This document shows, piece by piece, positions 43,375-52,014 of a stretch of DNA of 64,000 nt (position 1 is the stretch's first letter; each line of letters opens with the position of its first letter). A program made the position numbers and the translations under genes. The notes under the pieces were generated by a model, which did no database searches, was not told where the DNA came from, and was given only the letters and a program-made list of their open reading frames with translations. Source of the stretch: JANOBD01 sp031411495 (GTDB lineage Bacteria; Planctomycetota; Phycisphaerae; Tepidisphaerales; Tepidisphaeraceae); assembly GCA_031411495.1 (NCBI GenBank), contig JANOBD010000175.1, positions 124,001 through 188,000 on the forward strand, written 5' to 3'.

Positions 43375-43528
43375 AGGCTCACAATCGAGCGCTAAAGACG
43401 CTCTCCGCGTCATGATTTGCTTGCAATTCGACTGCCAGCGGTTACGGTCGATCGATGCAATCGCCGTCGTTTGAAAGGCCGATGCCGCACTGTCGCGGCG
43501 GTCTGCCGGGCGATTTTACGGAACGTTC

Positions 43529-44194
43529 ATGGCCCAGCATTTTGCCGAACTCCTGGTCGATCTCCGCAAGCGCGTCGCCCGAATGACTTCCAATGTGCTG
43601 TTCGTCGTCCAGCAGGCGACGGAAGCGCTGGTGAATCGCGACCTGCAACTGGCGCAGCGCGCCATCGAAGCCGACAAGACGGTCGATGCGGATGAAGTCC
43701 AGGTCGAAAAGCACGCGATCGACCTGCTGGCACTTTACCAGCCCGCCGCCGCCGACCTGCGATTCATCACCAGCGTCATCAAGGTGAATGCCGACTTCGA
43801 GCGAATCGCCGACTGCGCCGTGAATGTCGCGCAGCGCATCCCCGCGCTGGCCAGACAGCGATCGATCCCCCTGCCGCCCGACCTCGTCGCCATGGCCAAT
43901 GGAATGGTCGATACGCTCCGCACGACGATCAACGCGTTCAACCTCGGCAACAGCGAAATGGCCAAGGACGTGATCCGCTCCGACAACAACACCGACGCTT
44001 ACTACCACCAGATCGTTCAGGACATGACCCATCGCCTGGGCGATACGGCCACCCGCGATCCGGACCGCGACCTGGCGATCATCATGACCGCCAAGAACTA
44101 CGAGCGCATCGGCGACCACTGCACCAACGTCTGCGAAGACATCCTGTATATCCAGTCGGGGCAGATCATCCGGCATCTGCATTCGGTGCAGTGA
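43529..44194 (+). CDS. phoU: PhoU-family phosphate transport/Pho regulon regulator
   Basis: A 221-residue all-helical protein with two three-helix PhoU repeats. Repeat one contains ADKTVDADEVQVEKHAIDLL and ADLRFITSVIKVNADFERIA; repeat two contains ITAKNYERIGDHC in the equivalent place (here IIMTAKNYERIGDHCTNVCE). The paired ExxxD/ERIxD residues bind iron or zinc clusters in homologues. It links the Pst phosphate importer to PhoR signalling. pstSCAB and phoBR are not in the window, so the gene stands alone. It converges with the helicase gene across a 25-base palindrome. Confidence 0.93.
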   Translation: MAQHFAELLVDLRKRVARMTSNVLFVVQQATEALVNRDLQLAQRAIEADKTVDADEVQVEKHAIDLLALYQPAAADLRFITSVIKVNADFERIADCAVNVAQRIPALARQRSIPLPPDLVAMANGMVDTLRTTINAFNLGNSEMAKDVIRSDNNTDAYYHQIVQDMTHRLGDTATRDPDRDLAIIMTAKNYERIGDHCTNVCEDILYIQSGQIIRHLHSVQ

Positions 44195-44245
44195 CGAAAT
44201 CCGAAGCTCGAAACTCGAATGAATGTCGACTGCAGAAATGACAAA

Positions 44246-44270
44246 TGACGAAACACGCCGTGTTTCGTCA
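44246..44270. repeat. 25-base near-perfect palindrome within a TGACGAAAC-type repeat
   Basis: TGACGAAACACG at 44246-44257 and CGTGTTTCGTCA at 44259-44270 are exact complements around one base. Flanking sequence from about 44194 to 44318 adds outer CTCGAATGA/TCATTCGAG-like arms. It lies between the convergent phoU and helicase genes and may act as a terminator. Confidence 0.75.
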
Positions 44271-44318
44271 TTCACTTCCTTCGATATTCATTCGTCATTC
44301 GAGCTTCGTCATTCGAAT

Positions 44319-45779
44319 TTACCGTCTCCGCCGGTTCCGGAAGATCTTCCCGCCCAGCATCGACTGCTTCACCGGCGGCGGGACGAACGGCTTGGCGTCC
44401 GCCGCCTTGGCGACGCGCGGCGGGCCGACGTATTCTTTGCCGCGTGGCGGCGGCGTCGACTCGAAACCTTCCAACTGCAACTGATCGATCGGCATGTTGA
44501 TCAGGTTCTCGACTTTCGTCAGCAGCTCGCCCTGGTCGCGCATCACGAACGTATACGCCTTGCCGTGCGCGCCCATGCGCGCCGTCCGGCCGATGCGGTG
44601 GATGTACACCTCGGGGTCTTCCGGGATGTCGTAGTTGATGATGTGGGTGATGCCGGCAACGTCGATGCCGCGGCTGGCGAGGTCGGTCGCGACGAGGATG
44701 TCGAACTTGTGATTGCGCAGGCCCTTCATGACCGTGTCGCGCTTGGACTGGCGAAGATTGCCGTGAATCTCGCGGCAGCTGATGCCGGCCTTCTCGAGTG
44801 AGCTTGCCAGGTGTTCGGCGCCGTGCTTGGTGCGCGTGAACACGATCGCCAGCTCCGGCTGTTCCTGCTTCAACAGCAGCCGCAGCGCACGATACTTATC
44901 CCACGGATCGACGGTGAGGTAGAACTGTTCGATCCCCTCGACGGTCGGGCGCTCATCCGCGCCGGGCGCGACCAGTTTTTCGACCGGTTCGCGCATGTAT
45001 TTGCGGGCCAATCGTTCGATTTCATCGGTAAAAGTGGCGCTGACGAACACGGTCTGATGCCCCAGCGCGATCAGCGGCTTGGCCGCGGGCGCGGGAGCAT
45101 CGCTTTCGGCGGCGCCTTTCTTGGATCGCGACTTCCGCTTCTTCGGTTGGTCATCGGCCGCTTCGACGGGAGCCTGGACGGGCGTTTCGATCGATTGATC
45201 GTTGATCGCCGCACGGGCCGCGTGAGACAGGCTCTTGAGGCGGGTGAGGATGTTTCGGATGTCGTCGCGGAAGCCGATGTCGAGCATGCGGTCGACTTCG
45301 TCGAGGACGATGAAGCGGATGTTGTCGAGGAACAGCAGGCGACGATCGAGCAGGTCGATCACGCGGCCGGGCGTACCGACGACGATCTCGGGATCGCGTT
45401 CGAGGTGTTTCAGCTGCGCGCTGATGCGCTGGCCGCCGACCACGCTGGTGACACGGATCGGCGTGAACTGTCCGAGCCGGCGGATTTCTTCCTCGACCTG
45501 GACGGCGAGTTCGCGCGTGGGCACGAGGATGAGGGCCTGTACGCCGACGCCCGGTGTGGCGTTCTGGAGGATCGGGATGCCGAACGCGGCCGTCTTGCCG
45601 GTGCCGGTGCGCGCCTGGCCGAGCAGGTCGACGCCACTGAGGGCTTTGGGGATCAGCAGCCGCTGGATGTCGGACGGCTCGACGAACTTCGCCTCGGCGA
45701 GGCCGCGCAGGATGCTGTCGCGGACGCCGAGGTCGGCAAATGCCTTGGGAAGCTGGGGGTGTTCACTCTTATCGCTCAT
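44319..45779 (-). CDS. DEAD-box RNA helicase (DEVD variant) with charged insertion
   Basis: A 486-residue cytosolic helicase. Motifs in order: Q motif near EPSDIQRLLIP, I AQARTGTGKT, Ia PTRELAVQ, TPGR, II DEVD at 160-163 in place of DEAD, III SATF, IV IVFTRT, V ATDLASRGID, VI HRIGRTARMG. Between motifs II and III is an insertion of about 50 residues rich in Lys, Arg, Ala and Pro (DDQPKKRKSRSKKGAAESD), absent from typical RhlE/DeaD proteins. The C-terminus is short and basic (FRNRRRR). Likely remodels structured RNA during ribosome assembly or mRNA turnover. Convergent with phoU. Confidence 0.92.
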   Translation of the reverse strand: MSDKSEHPQLPKAFADLGVRDSILRGLAEAKFVEPSDIQRLLIPKALSGVDLLGQARTGTGKTAAFGIPILQNATPGVGVQALILVPTRELAVQVEEEIRRLGQFTPIRVTSVVGGQRISAQLKHLERDPEIVVGTPGRVIDLLDRRLLFLDNIRFIVLDEVDRMLDIGFRDDIRNILTRLKSLSHAARAAINDQSIETPVQAPVEAADDQPKKRKSRSKKGAAESDAPAPAAKPLIALGHQTVFVSATFTDEIERLARKYMREPVEKLVAPGADERPTVEGIEQFYLTVDPWDKYRALRLLLKQEQPELAIVFTRTKHGAEHLASSLEKAGISCREIHGNLRQSKRDTVMKGLRNHKFDILVATDLASRGIDVAGITHIINYDIPEDPEVYIHRIGRTARMGAHGKAYTFVMRDQGELLTKVENLINMPIDQLQLEGFESTPPPRGKEYVGPPRVAKAADAKPFVPPPVKQSMLGGKIFRNRRRR

Positions 45780-45971
45780 TGATTGCTCTTGTACTTCGCG
45801 GCTGAGCCGGAAAATGGATCCCTATCGCGGATCGCAATAGACCTCGCATCGTACCGCCACGGAGCCTTGGGGGCCATCGGCGGCGTAATTCTGCTCGTTT
45901 TCGTGCCGTGCGGCCGCCCTTTTTAGCAGCCGGGTTGGTTCTCGCAACGACGGCCTGCGGCAACGCGGTTC

Positions 45972-46949
45972 ATGGGCCCTGTAGACAAGTCGGCGCTCAC
46001 GACTACCGTTGAATCGATGCCCGACGTCAGCCGTTCGCTTCCATGGAAAAAAGTTGCCGTCACCGGCGCGGCCGGCCGGATCGGCCAGGCGGTGGCGCAG
46101 CGACTCTTCGACCTCGGCTACTCGCTCGTCCTGCTCGACAAGGCCGCGGCCACCCATCCGCCGCTACCGCTGATCCTGATCGACTTGCGCGATCGCGATG
46201 CGGTGCGCTCGGCATTGCAGGGCGTCGATGCGGTCTGCCACATCGGCGAGGTGCCCAACATCCTGCCCGGCATGACCGGCCCGGAAGTGTTCGACGCCAA
46301 CACTGCCATCTGCCGCAATATGCTCGACGTTTCACGCGAACTCGGCGTCAATCGATTCATCTACACCAGCTCGTGTCAGCGCTACGGCTATTGGGGCGGC
46401 AAGGACTTTCCGAAGCATCTTCTGCCCGACACATGGCCGATCGATGAACGTCAGGGCCCGCATCCGCTCAACAAATATGCCGAGTCGAAGGTCGCAAACG
46501 AGGCGCAGTGCGAAGCAGAGCGTGGCGCGATGCAGATGTTGATTTACCGCTTCCCATGGGTGATCCCGCTCAAGGCCGGCGAGCGGACCGATCGGCATTG
46601 GAAGAACGGCGACCAGTACCTCTTCGAAGGGTTCTGGACGTACCTCGATCTGCGCGATGCCGTCGAAGCCTACGTTCGCGGGCTCGATCCGCGGCCGGCG
46701 GATACCTCCATCAGTCCGGATGGGCCCAAATGTGAAGCTTTTCATTTTGTGGCCGACGAGATCGTCGGAGAGCGCCCGATCCGGGAAAAAATGACGCACT
46801 TCCTGCCCGATTGGCCCTCCCTCCCCGCGGATTGGCCGACCCATTTACCACCGGTTACGTGTGAAAAAGCGGCACGTCTGCTGGGATGGCGGCCTTCATA
46901 TCGGATGAGTGCGGTTGTTCACCGCCCTGCAGAACAAACTGCCACGTAG
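45972..46949 (+). CDS. NAD-dependent epimerase/dehydratase (extended SDR)
   Basis: A 325-residue extended short-chain dehydrogenase. The dinucleotide loop is VTGAAGRIGQAVAQRL (GxxGxxG), the catalytic Tyr/Lys are in YAESK, and the Ser lies in YTSSCQRYGYWG. It should act on a nucleotide sugar or related alcohol in the cytosol. A start at 46017 (MPDVSRS) is also possible; the longer form is given. A second SDR of the same class is encoded at 63113, and the segments FWTYLDLRDAVEAYVRGL here and NLWGYIDARDAAQAVRKSL there suggest they are paralogues. Confidence 0.88.
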   Translation: MGPVDKSALTTTVESMPDVSRSLPWKKVAVTGAAGRIGQAVAQRLFDLGYSLVLLDKAAATHPPLPLILIDLRDRDAVRSALQGVDAVCHIGEVPNILPGMTGPEVFDANTAICRNMLDVSRELGVNRFIYTSSCQRYGYWGGKDFPKHLLPDTWPIDERQGPHPLNKYAESKVANEAQCEAERGAMQMLIYRFPWVIPLKAGERTDRHWKNGDQYLFEGFWTYLDLRDAVEAYVRGLDPRPADTSISPDGPKCEAFHFVADEIVGERPIREKMTHFLPDWPSLPADWPTHLPPVTCEKAARLLGWRPSYRMSAVVHRPAEQTAT

Positions 46950-47099
46950 ATCGTTGTCACTCATAACGTAACGCCGGCTCGTCGCGCTTCTTGGCAATTG
47001 GACCGGCGGCAAATCTGAAACTTTGTAGGATATTGACGGTCTAAAGGGCTGACCCTCGATTCACACGCGTCATTTCGCATCAACCGAAGGGATCTGGAC

Positions 47100-47897
47100 A
47101 TGACTGACATTCGCCGCTCGTCCGAGCATGGCCACGCCTGCCGCCGCGGATTTACGCTCGTCGAACTGCTCGTCGTGATCGGGATCATCGGCGTGCTGCT
47201 CGCGATCCTGATGCCCTCGCTGAGTAAATCGCGCAAGCAGGCCGCCAAGGTCGCCTGCATGTCGAACCTCAAGCAGGTCTTCATCGCGATGCAGATTTAC
47301 TCGACGGACAACAAGGCATGGCTCTTCCCGGTCGGGCCGGCCGATCCACTGGATACCACCAACAAACCGACCACCCTCGGCACCGATTTGCCCCCGCATG
47401 AACGCTGGCCGGTCTACGTCGGTGCGTTCCGGATCAAAGTGCCGACGGGAACCATCAACTATGTGAACCCGGAGACCGGCGAGGTGAGTGACGGCGCCGG
47501 CTATCCCGGCGGGCACTCGAATGAAGACCAGCGCCTCTTCTACCCGGCCGAACTCTACACGCCGAAGGTGATGCTCTGTCCGGAAGATCTCGACCCGTGG
47601 GAGTATCACAGCTACGTCGTCAACCAACATCTGGCCGACGACCGCATCCGCTTTGGAACGCAAAAACTGGGTAAGCTCGGCAGCTCGAGCGAGGTGATCG
47701 TCGCCGGCGAGAAAAAGACGACCGTCCGCGATTACTACATGGAAGCCAACGATTTCGCGCGCGTCGTCGAGCCATATCGGCATGGCGTCAAGCTCGGATC
47801 GAACTACCTCTTCCTCGATGGCCACGTGGACAGCCGACTGCCGGACGCGGTGAAGAACCAGCTCGACCCGTGGGACCCGACCCCGACGACGCCGTAA
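47100..47897 (+). CDS. Type II secretion/pilin-like protein with prepilin N-terminus (planctomycetal family)
   Basis: A 265-residue protein. The N-terminus has a short basic leader ending RRG followed by FTLVELLVVIGIIG, the class III signal cleaved by prepilin peptidase between Gly and Phe, with Glu at mature position 5. The remainder is the H-X9-DG-type body common in Planctomycetota (CMSNLKQVFIAMQIYSTDNK near residue 58, VKLGSNYLFLDGHVDSRLPD near the end). Many such genes occur per planctomycetal genome. They probably form pseudopilus-like surface fibres, but their partners are unknown. Its neighbour downstream, 22 bases away, may be co-transcribed. Confidence 0.92.
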   Translation: MTDIRRSSEHGHACRRGFTLVELLVVIGIIGVLLAILMPSLSKSRKQAAKVACMSNLKQVFIAMQIYSTDNKAWLFPVGPADPLDTTNKPTTLGTDLPPHERWPVYVGAFRIKVPTGTINYVNPETGEVSDGAGYPGGHSNEDQRLFYPAELYTPKVMLCPEDLDPWEYHSYVVNQHLADDRIRFGTQKLGKLGSSSEVIVAGEKKTTVRDYYMEANDFARVVEPYRHGVKLGSNYLFLDGHVDSRLPDAVKNQLDPWDPTPTTP

Positions 47898-47919
47898 CTC
47901 AGATGCAATCGAGGGGAAC

Positions 47920-48678
47920 GTGAGAGAAAGTATGTCGAGCGCAACCGTACCCACTTCGCCGCCTGCAAGGAGAAACCAGACCGGCTTGATCGCCGGCGCG
48001 GTGATCATTCTCGTCGCCGCGGTCGCGGGCTGGTGGATCTACGCGCAGTCGGTGCCGAGGCCGTCAAGTGCGAACGATTTCCGCGCCGACCCCGGCAATC
48101 GCGGCGGATGGTTCGCCAACGCCCGGCAACCCGGCGTTGTGCCCCGGCCGAATGACCCGGTCACGTTTCGGCCGCTCAGCGTCACCGTTCGCGACGGCGA
48201 ACTCGGCATTACCAGTTCCAAGCGCACCGACAACAACTGGAACATCTACGTCTCGTTCAACGGCGAATCGCTCGGCGGCGCGGACGCGCAGCGCCTCATG
48301 CTGGCCGTGCGACGCGTGCTCGATTCCAAAGTGCCGCCGGCGAATCTGAAGCTGACCGTCGACCAGCGCACCAGGCTCGCGGCAATCCCACTGACGCCGC
48401 TGGAACTTTCCGACGATCAACTGAAACAGTTGACCGACCTGCTGAACCAGTCGCAGAAGCTCACCGCGAACTCGCCCGAACTCGCGCCGATCAAGCAGTC
48501 GCTGCAGGCGCTGGCGGCACAGGTGAAGGGCATCGACAAGGAAGCGGTGAAGGCGAAATACGCCGAACGCGACGCGAAGTTTCGATCGATACTGAACGAA
48601 GAACAGATCAGCTCATTGCTCGGCGGCGCCACTCGGGCCACGCCGACCGCAGCGCCGCCTGCAGCACCGGCGAAGTGA
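47920..48678 (+). CDS. Hypothetical single-pass membrane protein
   Basis: A 252-residue protein with one N-terminal helix (LIAGAVIILVAAVAGWWIY) preceded by a polar Ser/Thr/Arg tail, so the bulk is probably periplasmic. The distal part has helical, Leu/Gln-rich sequence (DDQLKQLTDLLNQSQKL) and ends in an Ala/Pro tail. GTG at 47920 has GAGG 5 bases upstream; ATG at 47932 would shorten it by four residues. No family is recognised. Close spacing to the prepilin-like gene suggests a joint transcript. Confidence 0.7.
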   Translation: MRESMSSATVPTSPPARRNQTGLIAGAVIILVAAVAGWWIYAQSVPRPSSANDFRADPGNRGGWFANARQPGVVPRPNDPVTFRPLSVTVRDGELGITSSKRTDNNWNIYVSFNGESLGGADAQRLMLAVRRVLDSKVPPANLKLTVDQRTRLAAIPLTPLELSDDQLKQLTDLLNQSQKLTANSPELAPIKQSLQALAAQVKGIDKEAVKAKYAERDAKFRSILNEEQISSLLGGATRATPTAAPPAAPAK

Positions 48679-48824
48679 TTCGCGCAGTAGCGCAGGTGCT
48701 TGCGCGATCGCAGTCACCGCTTTGCATTTGATTCGCGCACCGTTCCGACGAGTATCGAAAACTCTGTGCCCACTGATCATTGCGCCCGAGACATTCCGCA
48801 GCCGGTTCCTTAGCATCCCGCAAC

Positions 48825-49403
48825 GTGAAGATTACCGCCGAGGGAATTCTCAACGCATATGCGCAAGGCGCGTTTCCGATGGCGGATGACCGCGGGATCA
48901 TCCGCTGGTACACGGCCGACCCGCGCGGCATCCTGCCGCTGGACGCGTTCGACCCGCCGCGCTCGCTCCGACAACTCTGGAAGCGCGGCAAGTTCGAGAT
49001 CCGCATCGACCACGGCTTCCGCGCCGTCATGACCGCCTGCCGCGAGCGCCGGCTCGATCACACATGGATCAGCGGCGAACTCATCGAACTTTACTGTGAA
49101 CTCCATCGCCTGGGCTTTGCACACAGCGTCGAGGCCTGGCACGACGGCAAACTCGCCGGCGGCTTGTATGGCGTGGCGATGGGGGCGGCATTCTTTGGCG
49201 AATCGATGTTCCACTACGAGACCGATGCCTCAAAGATCGCCCTCTTCGCGCTCGTCGAGCGTCTGCGCGAGCGACAGTTCGATCTGCTCGACACGCAGGC
49301 CGTGACGCAGCACCTCAAGCGTTTCGGCGCGATCGAAATCCCGTCCGACGACTACCTTCGCATCCTTCACGAAGCGCTGGCGAAGACGCGGACGTTTAAC
49401 TGA
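48825..49403 (+). CDS. aat: Leucyl/phenylalanyl-tRNA-protein transferase
   Basis: A 192-residue protein, short compared with E. coli Aat (234) but typical of compact family members. GTG at 48825 starts VKITAEGILNAYAQGAFPMA, the conserved N-terminal segment. GGLYGVAMGAAFFGESMFH and RWYTADPRGILPLD are the core motifs. It transfers Leu or Phe from aminoacyl-tRNA to N-terminal Lys/Arg of proteins, marking them for ClpAP. clpA and clpS are not in the window. The upstream 15 codons in the same frame are not family-like and are excluded. Confidence 0.93.
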   Translation: MKITAEGILNAYAQGAFPMADDRGIIRWYTADPRGILPLDAFDPPRSLRQLWKRGKFEIRIDHGFRAVMTACRERRLDHTWISGELIELYCELHRLGFAHSVEAWHDGKLAGGLYGVAMGAAFFGESMFHYETDASKIALFALVERLRERQFDLLDTQAVTQHLKRFGAIEIPSDDYLRILHEALAKTRTFN

Positions 49404-49447
49404 ACTGCTTACTCTGGCGCTACGCATCTTCGCATCAGTGCGACGTT

Positions 49448-49771
49448 TCAGGCGGAGATCGCGCGGCGAAGCCCTGTCGCGATCAATTCGGCACGAGTCA
49501 GGTCGTGCGCTTTCGCGTAACGATCCACTTTTGCAAGCAGATCCGGCGCGATCGTGAACAACACACGGACAGATCGGGTCGCATCGGATTTTCTCGGCCG
49601 GCCGCGCTTCGCGCGATTCCACTGCGCCCGTTCGGCATCGGTCATCGATCGACTACGCGCGAGCAGTTCGTCACTCGTCAACTTTTCGAGCCGGTTCACC
49701 TCGGCCTGCAGTTTCCGCTGTGCCGCAGTAGTGAGCGGTTTGGTTTTGACTCGTGTTGCGGTTTGTTTCAT
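49448..49771 (-). CDS. Ribbon-helix-helix antitoxin-like protein
   Basis: A 107-residue protein whose C-terminal 40 residues form a ribbon-helix-helix unit (RSVRVLFTIAPDLLAKVDRY, then LTRAELIATGLRRAI). The N-terminal half is basic and helical with a GRPRKSD linker. Its ATG overlaps the stop of the upstream BrnT-like gene by the four bases ATGA, so translation is coupled. By position and fold it is the antitoxin and autorepressor of the pair. BrnA-type antitoxins have a comparable C-terminal RHH, but homology was not tested. Confidence 0.78.
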   Translation of the reverse strand: MKQTATRVKTKPLTTAAQRKLQAEVNRLEKLTSDELLARSRSMTDAERAQWNRAKRGRPRKSDATRSVRVLFTIAPDLLAKVDRYAKAHDLTRAELIATGLRRAISA

Positions 49772-50094
49772 CGCTCTCTCCTACGCTTGTGATGCCGTTT
49801 CTGTTTGGACGAGGCTGGCATTGCGTGAATGACGAAAATCACTTCGGCGATCTGTTCCGTATCGAGCGAGTCCGAACTCACACTCCCGGGTTCGACTTCG
49901 TCGAGCGATTTGAAAACAAAAATCACGTGCAACAGCCGTCCACGATATGTTGAGCCGATGACCAGTCGCTTTGCCGCATCGATCGCAAGCGGATACGGGT
50001 TCCTCGCGTGGCTGATGACATACTCCGCCTCCAACGGTGAAACGCCATGTTTCGCAAGGTGACCGATGTTCCATGCGTTCCATGCGAAAATCAC
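49768..50094 (-). CDS. BrnT-like toxin
   Basis: A 108-residue protein. WNIGHLAKHGVSPLEAEYVI at the N-terminus and AEVIFVIHAMPASSKQKRHH at the C-terminus match the first and last conserved blocks of the BrnT RNase-like fold (KHGVs.eEa and vIsARpat..er). Between the middle strands (RGRLLHVIFVFKSLDEV) and the last block is an insertion of about 20 residues (EPGSVSSDSLDTEQIA) not typical of BrnT. It is the first gene of a two-gene operon with the RHH antitoxin. A ribonuclease role would stop translation under stress (inference). Confidence 0.72.
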   Translation of the reverse strand: MIFAWNAWNIGHLAKHGVSPLEAEYVISHARNPYPLAIDAAKRLVIGSTYRGRLLHVIFVFKSLDEVEPGSVSSDSLDTEQIAEVIFVIHAMPASSKQKRHHKRRRER

Positions 50095-50147
50095 GCTGAC
50101 AGTATATACCGAAAATGTCCGGGCTCAAGGCGCTTTCGCGTTCTACC

Positions 50148-51620
50148 TCACAGGAGATCCAGCCGCGGCAGGTCGCTTCGCCCCATCAAAAACTCGTCGC
50201 AGCAGCGGGCCGCCTGTCGGCCTTCGCTGATCGCCCACACGACCAGGCTCTGCCCGCGCCGCGCATCGCCCGCGGCGAAAACGCCTTCGACATTCGTCTG
50301 GTACTGTTTATCGACCTCGATGCTGCCACGCGGATTGAGCTTGAGCTTCAGCTCGTCGATCGGCCCCTGCTTCTCCGGGCCGGAAAAGCCGATAGCGATC
50401 AGCGCCAGGTCGCACGGGATTTCGAACTCGCTGCCCGCGATCTCTTTCATGTGGCGGTTGCCGTGTTCGTCCTTCTGGCTTTCGATGCGCACGGCCCGCA
50501 GCGCCTTCACGCTGCCCTTGCCGTCGTCGACGAACTCCTTCGTGTAGATGCTCCAGTCGCGCAGGTCTGGGCCATACAGCTTCTCGCCTTCTTCGTGGGC
50601 GGCGCTGGTGCGCAGGACGACTTGCCAGTTCGGCCACGGCGTGTTCGGGTTGTAATCCGCTGGCGGCTTGGGGTTGATGTCGAACTGCCGGATCGACTTC
50701 GCGCCCTGGCGAAGCGCCGTGCCCAGGCAATCGGCCGCAGTGTCGCCGCCGCCGATGATGATCACGTGCTTGCCCTTGGCGTCGATCTTCTGCTCGGCGA
50801 AGAGTTGATCGCCGAAGTTCACGTGCGTCTGCTGCGGCAGGTAGGTCATCGCGAGATGGACGCCGTTGAGATCGCGGCCGGTCACCGGCACTTCGCGGGC
50901 CGCGGTGGCGCCCATCGCGAGGATGATCGCGTCGAACTCGTTGCGGAGCTTCTTCATCGTGACGTCTTTGCCCACCGCGACGCCGCACTTGAACTCGATG
51001 CCCTCGGCCTTCATCAGGTCGATCCGGCGATCGACGGTCCCCTTGTCCATCTTGAAGTCGGGGATGCCGTAGATCAGCAGTCCGCCGGGACGGTCGTCGC
51101 GCTCGAAAACGACGACGCTGTGCCCGGCTTTGTTGAGCTGCGCCGCCGCCGCGAGACCGGCCGGGCCCGAGCCGATGACGGCGACCTTCTTGCCGGTGCG
51201 CTTCTCGGGAATCTGCGGCTTCATCCATCCTTCGGCGAAGCCGCGGTCGATGATCGACTGCTCGATGTTCTTGATCGTCACTGGCTTGTCGTTGAGCCGC
51301 AGCACGCAAGCCTCTTCACATGGCGCGGGGCAGATGCGGCCCGTCCATTCCGGGAAGTTGTTGGTCTTGAGCAGCGAGTCGAGCGCATCTTTCCAGCGGC
51401 CACGATAGATGAGGTCGTTCCAGTCGGGGATCTGGTTCCCCAGCGGGCAGCCGTGGTTGCAGAACGGCACGCCGCAGTCCATGCAGCGGGCGCCCTGTTT
51501 GCGAAGCTTGTCGTCCGGCAGTTGCTGGTAGATCTCGCTCCAGTCGAGGATGCGGAGGTCCACGGGACGCCGGGTGGGCGTTTCGCGAGTGATTTCCTTG
51601 AAGCCTGTAGGCTTTCCCAT
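50148..51620 (-). CDS. gltD: Glutamate synthase small subunit (NADPH, beta)
   Basis: A 490-residue flavoprotein. The N-terminal cysteine-rich region CMDCGVPFCNHGCPLGN and CPAPCEEAC binds [4Fe-4S] clusters. The FAD loop is VIGSGPAGLAAA and the NADPH loop IIIGGGDTAADCLG. It passes electrons to the large subunit GltB for glutamine-dependent glutamate synthesis; no gltB is in the window. ATG at 51620 (MGKPTGFKEITRE) is the family start, and the longer open frame up to 52016 is repeat and spacer sequence. Confidence 0.93.
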   Translation of the reverse strand: MGKPTGFKEITRETPTRRPVDLRILDWSEIYQQLPDDKLRKQGARCMDCGVPFCNHGCPLGNQIPDWNDLIYRGRWKDALDSLLKTNNFPEWTGRICPAPCEEACVLRLNDKPVTIKNIEQSIIDRGFAEGWMKPQIPEKRTGKKVAVIGSGPAGLAAAAQLNKAGHSVVVFERDDRPGGLLIYGIPDFKMDKGTVDRRIDLMKAEGIEFKCGVAVGKDVTMKKLRNEFDAIILAMGATAAREVPVTGRDLNGVHLAMTYLPQQTHVNFGDQLFAEQKIDAKGKHVIIIGGGDTAADCLGTALRQGAKSIRQFDINPKPPADYNPNTPWPNWQVVLRTSAAHEEGEKLYGPDLRDWSIYTKEFVDDGKGSVKALRAVRIESQKDEHGNRHMKEIAGSEFEIPCDLALIAIGFSGPEKQGPIDELKLKLNPRGSIEVDKQYQTNVEGVFAAGDARRGQSLVVWAISEGRQAARCCDEFLMGRSDLPRLDLL

Positions 51621-51792
51621 AGCTCGATCTTTCTGCGGCCAGTGGAGCGGTTGTCGGGGCGATGCGCTTCGCGTCCCGAGGGAGGGCCGAAGATACAGAT
51701 TTTGGGGTCGAACGCGAAGGGAAAGATCTTGGGAAAGGATGGGGTAAGGGATAAGGGATGAGGGCGGAGTGATGAAGGTTGAGACGCCCTGC

Positions 51793-51857
51793 TGAATGAC
51801 GACTTCTTCAGCTCGCGACCGAGATCCTTCCGTTGCTGAGGCTCCTTCTGGATGACA
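51793..51857. repeat. Palindromic repeat, TGTCATCC family (copy 5)
   Basis: The left end TGAATGACGACTTCTTCAGC and right end GAGGCTCCTTCTGGATGACA enclose CGAGATCCTTCC. It lies in the 394-base gap between gltD and the GGCT-like gene; the rest of that gap shows no gene or clear promoter. Confidence 0.65.
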
Positions 51858-52014
51858 GATGGGGTTTGCAGCTCGTTGGCGAGCTCGGTCAAAACAATGG
51901 CTCGCGGCTGAGCAATGAAAGTTATTCCTACTTATCCATCTGAATTGAGAGAATTCGCCTTGACAATCCTCCACATCGCGATAGATTTGTAGGTGTTCGC
52001 TCGTCGGCCGACCC

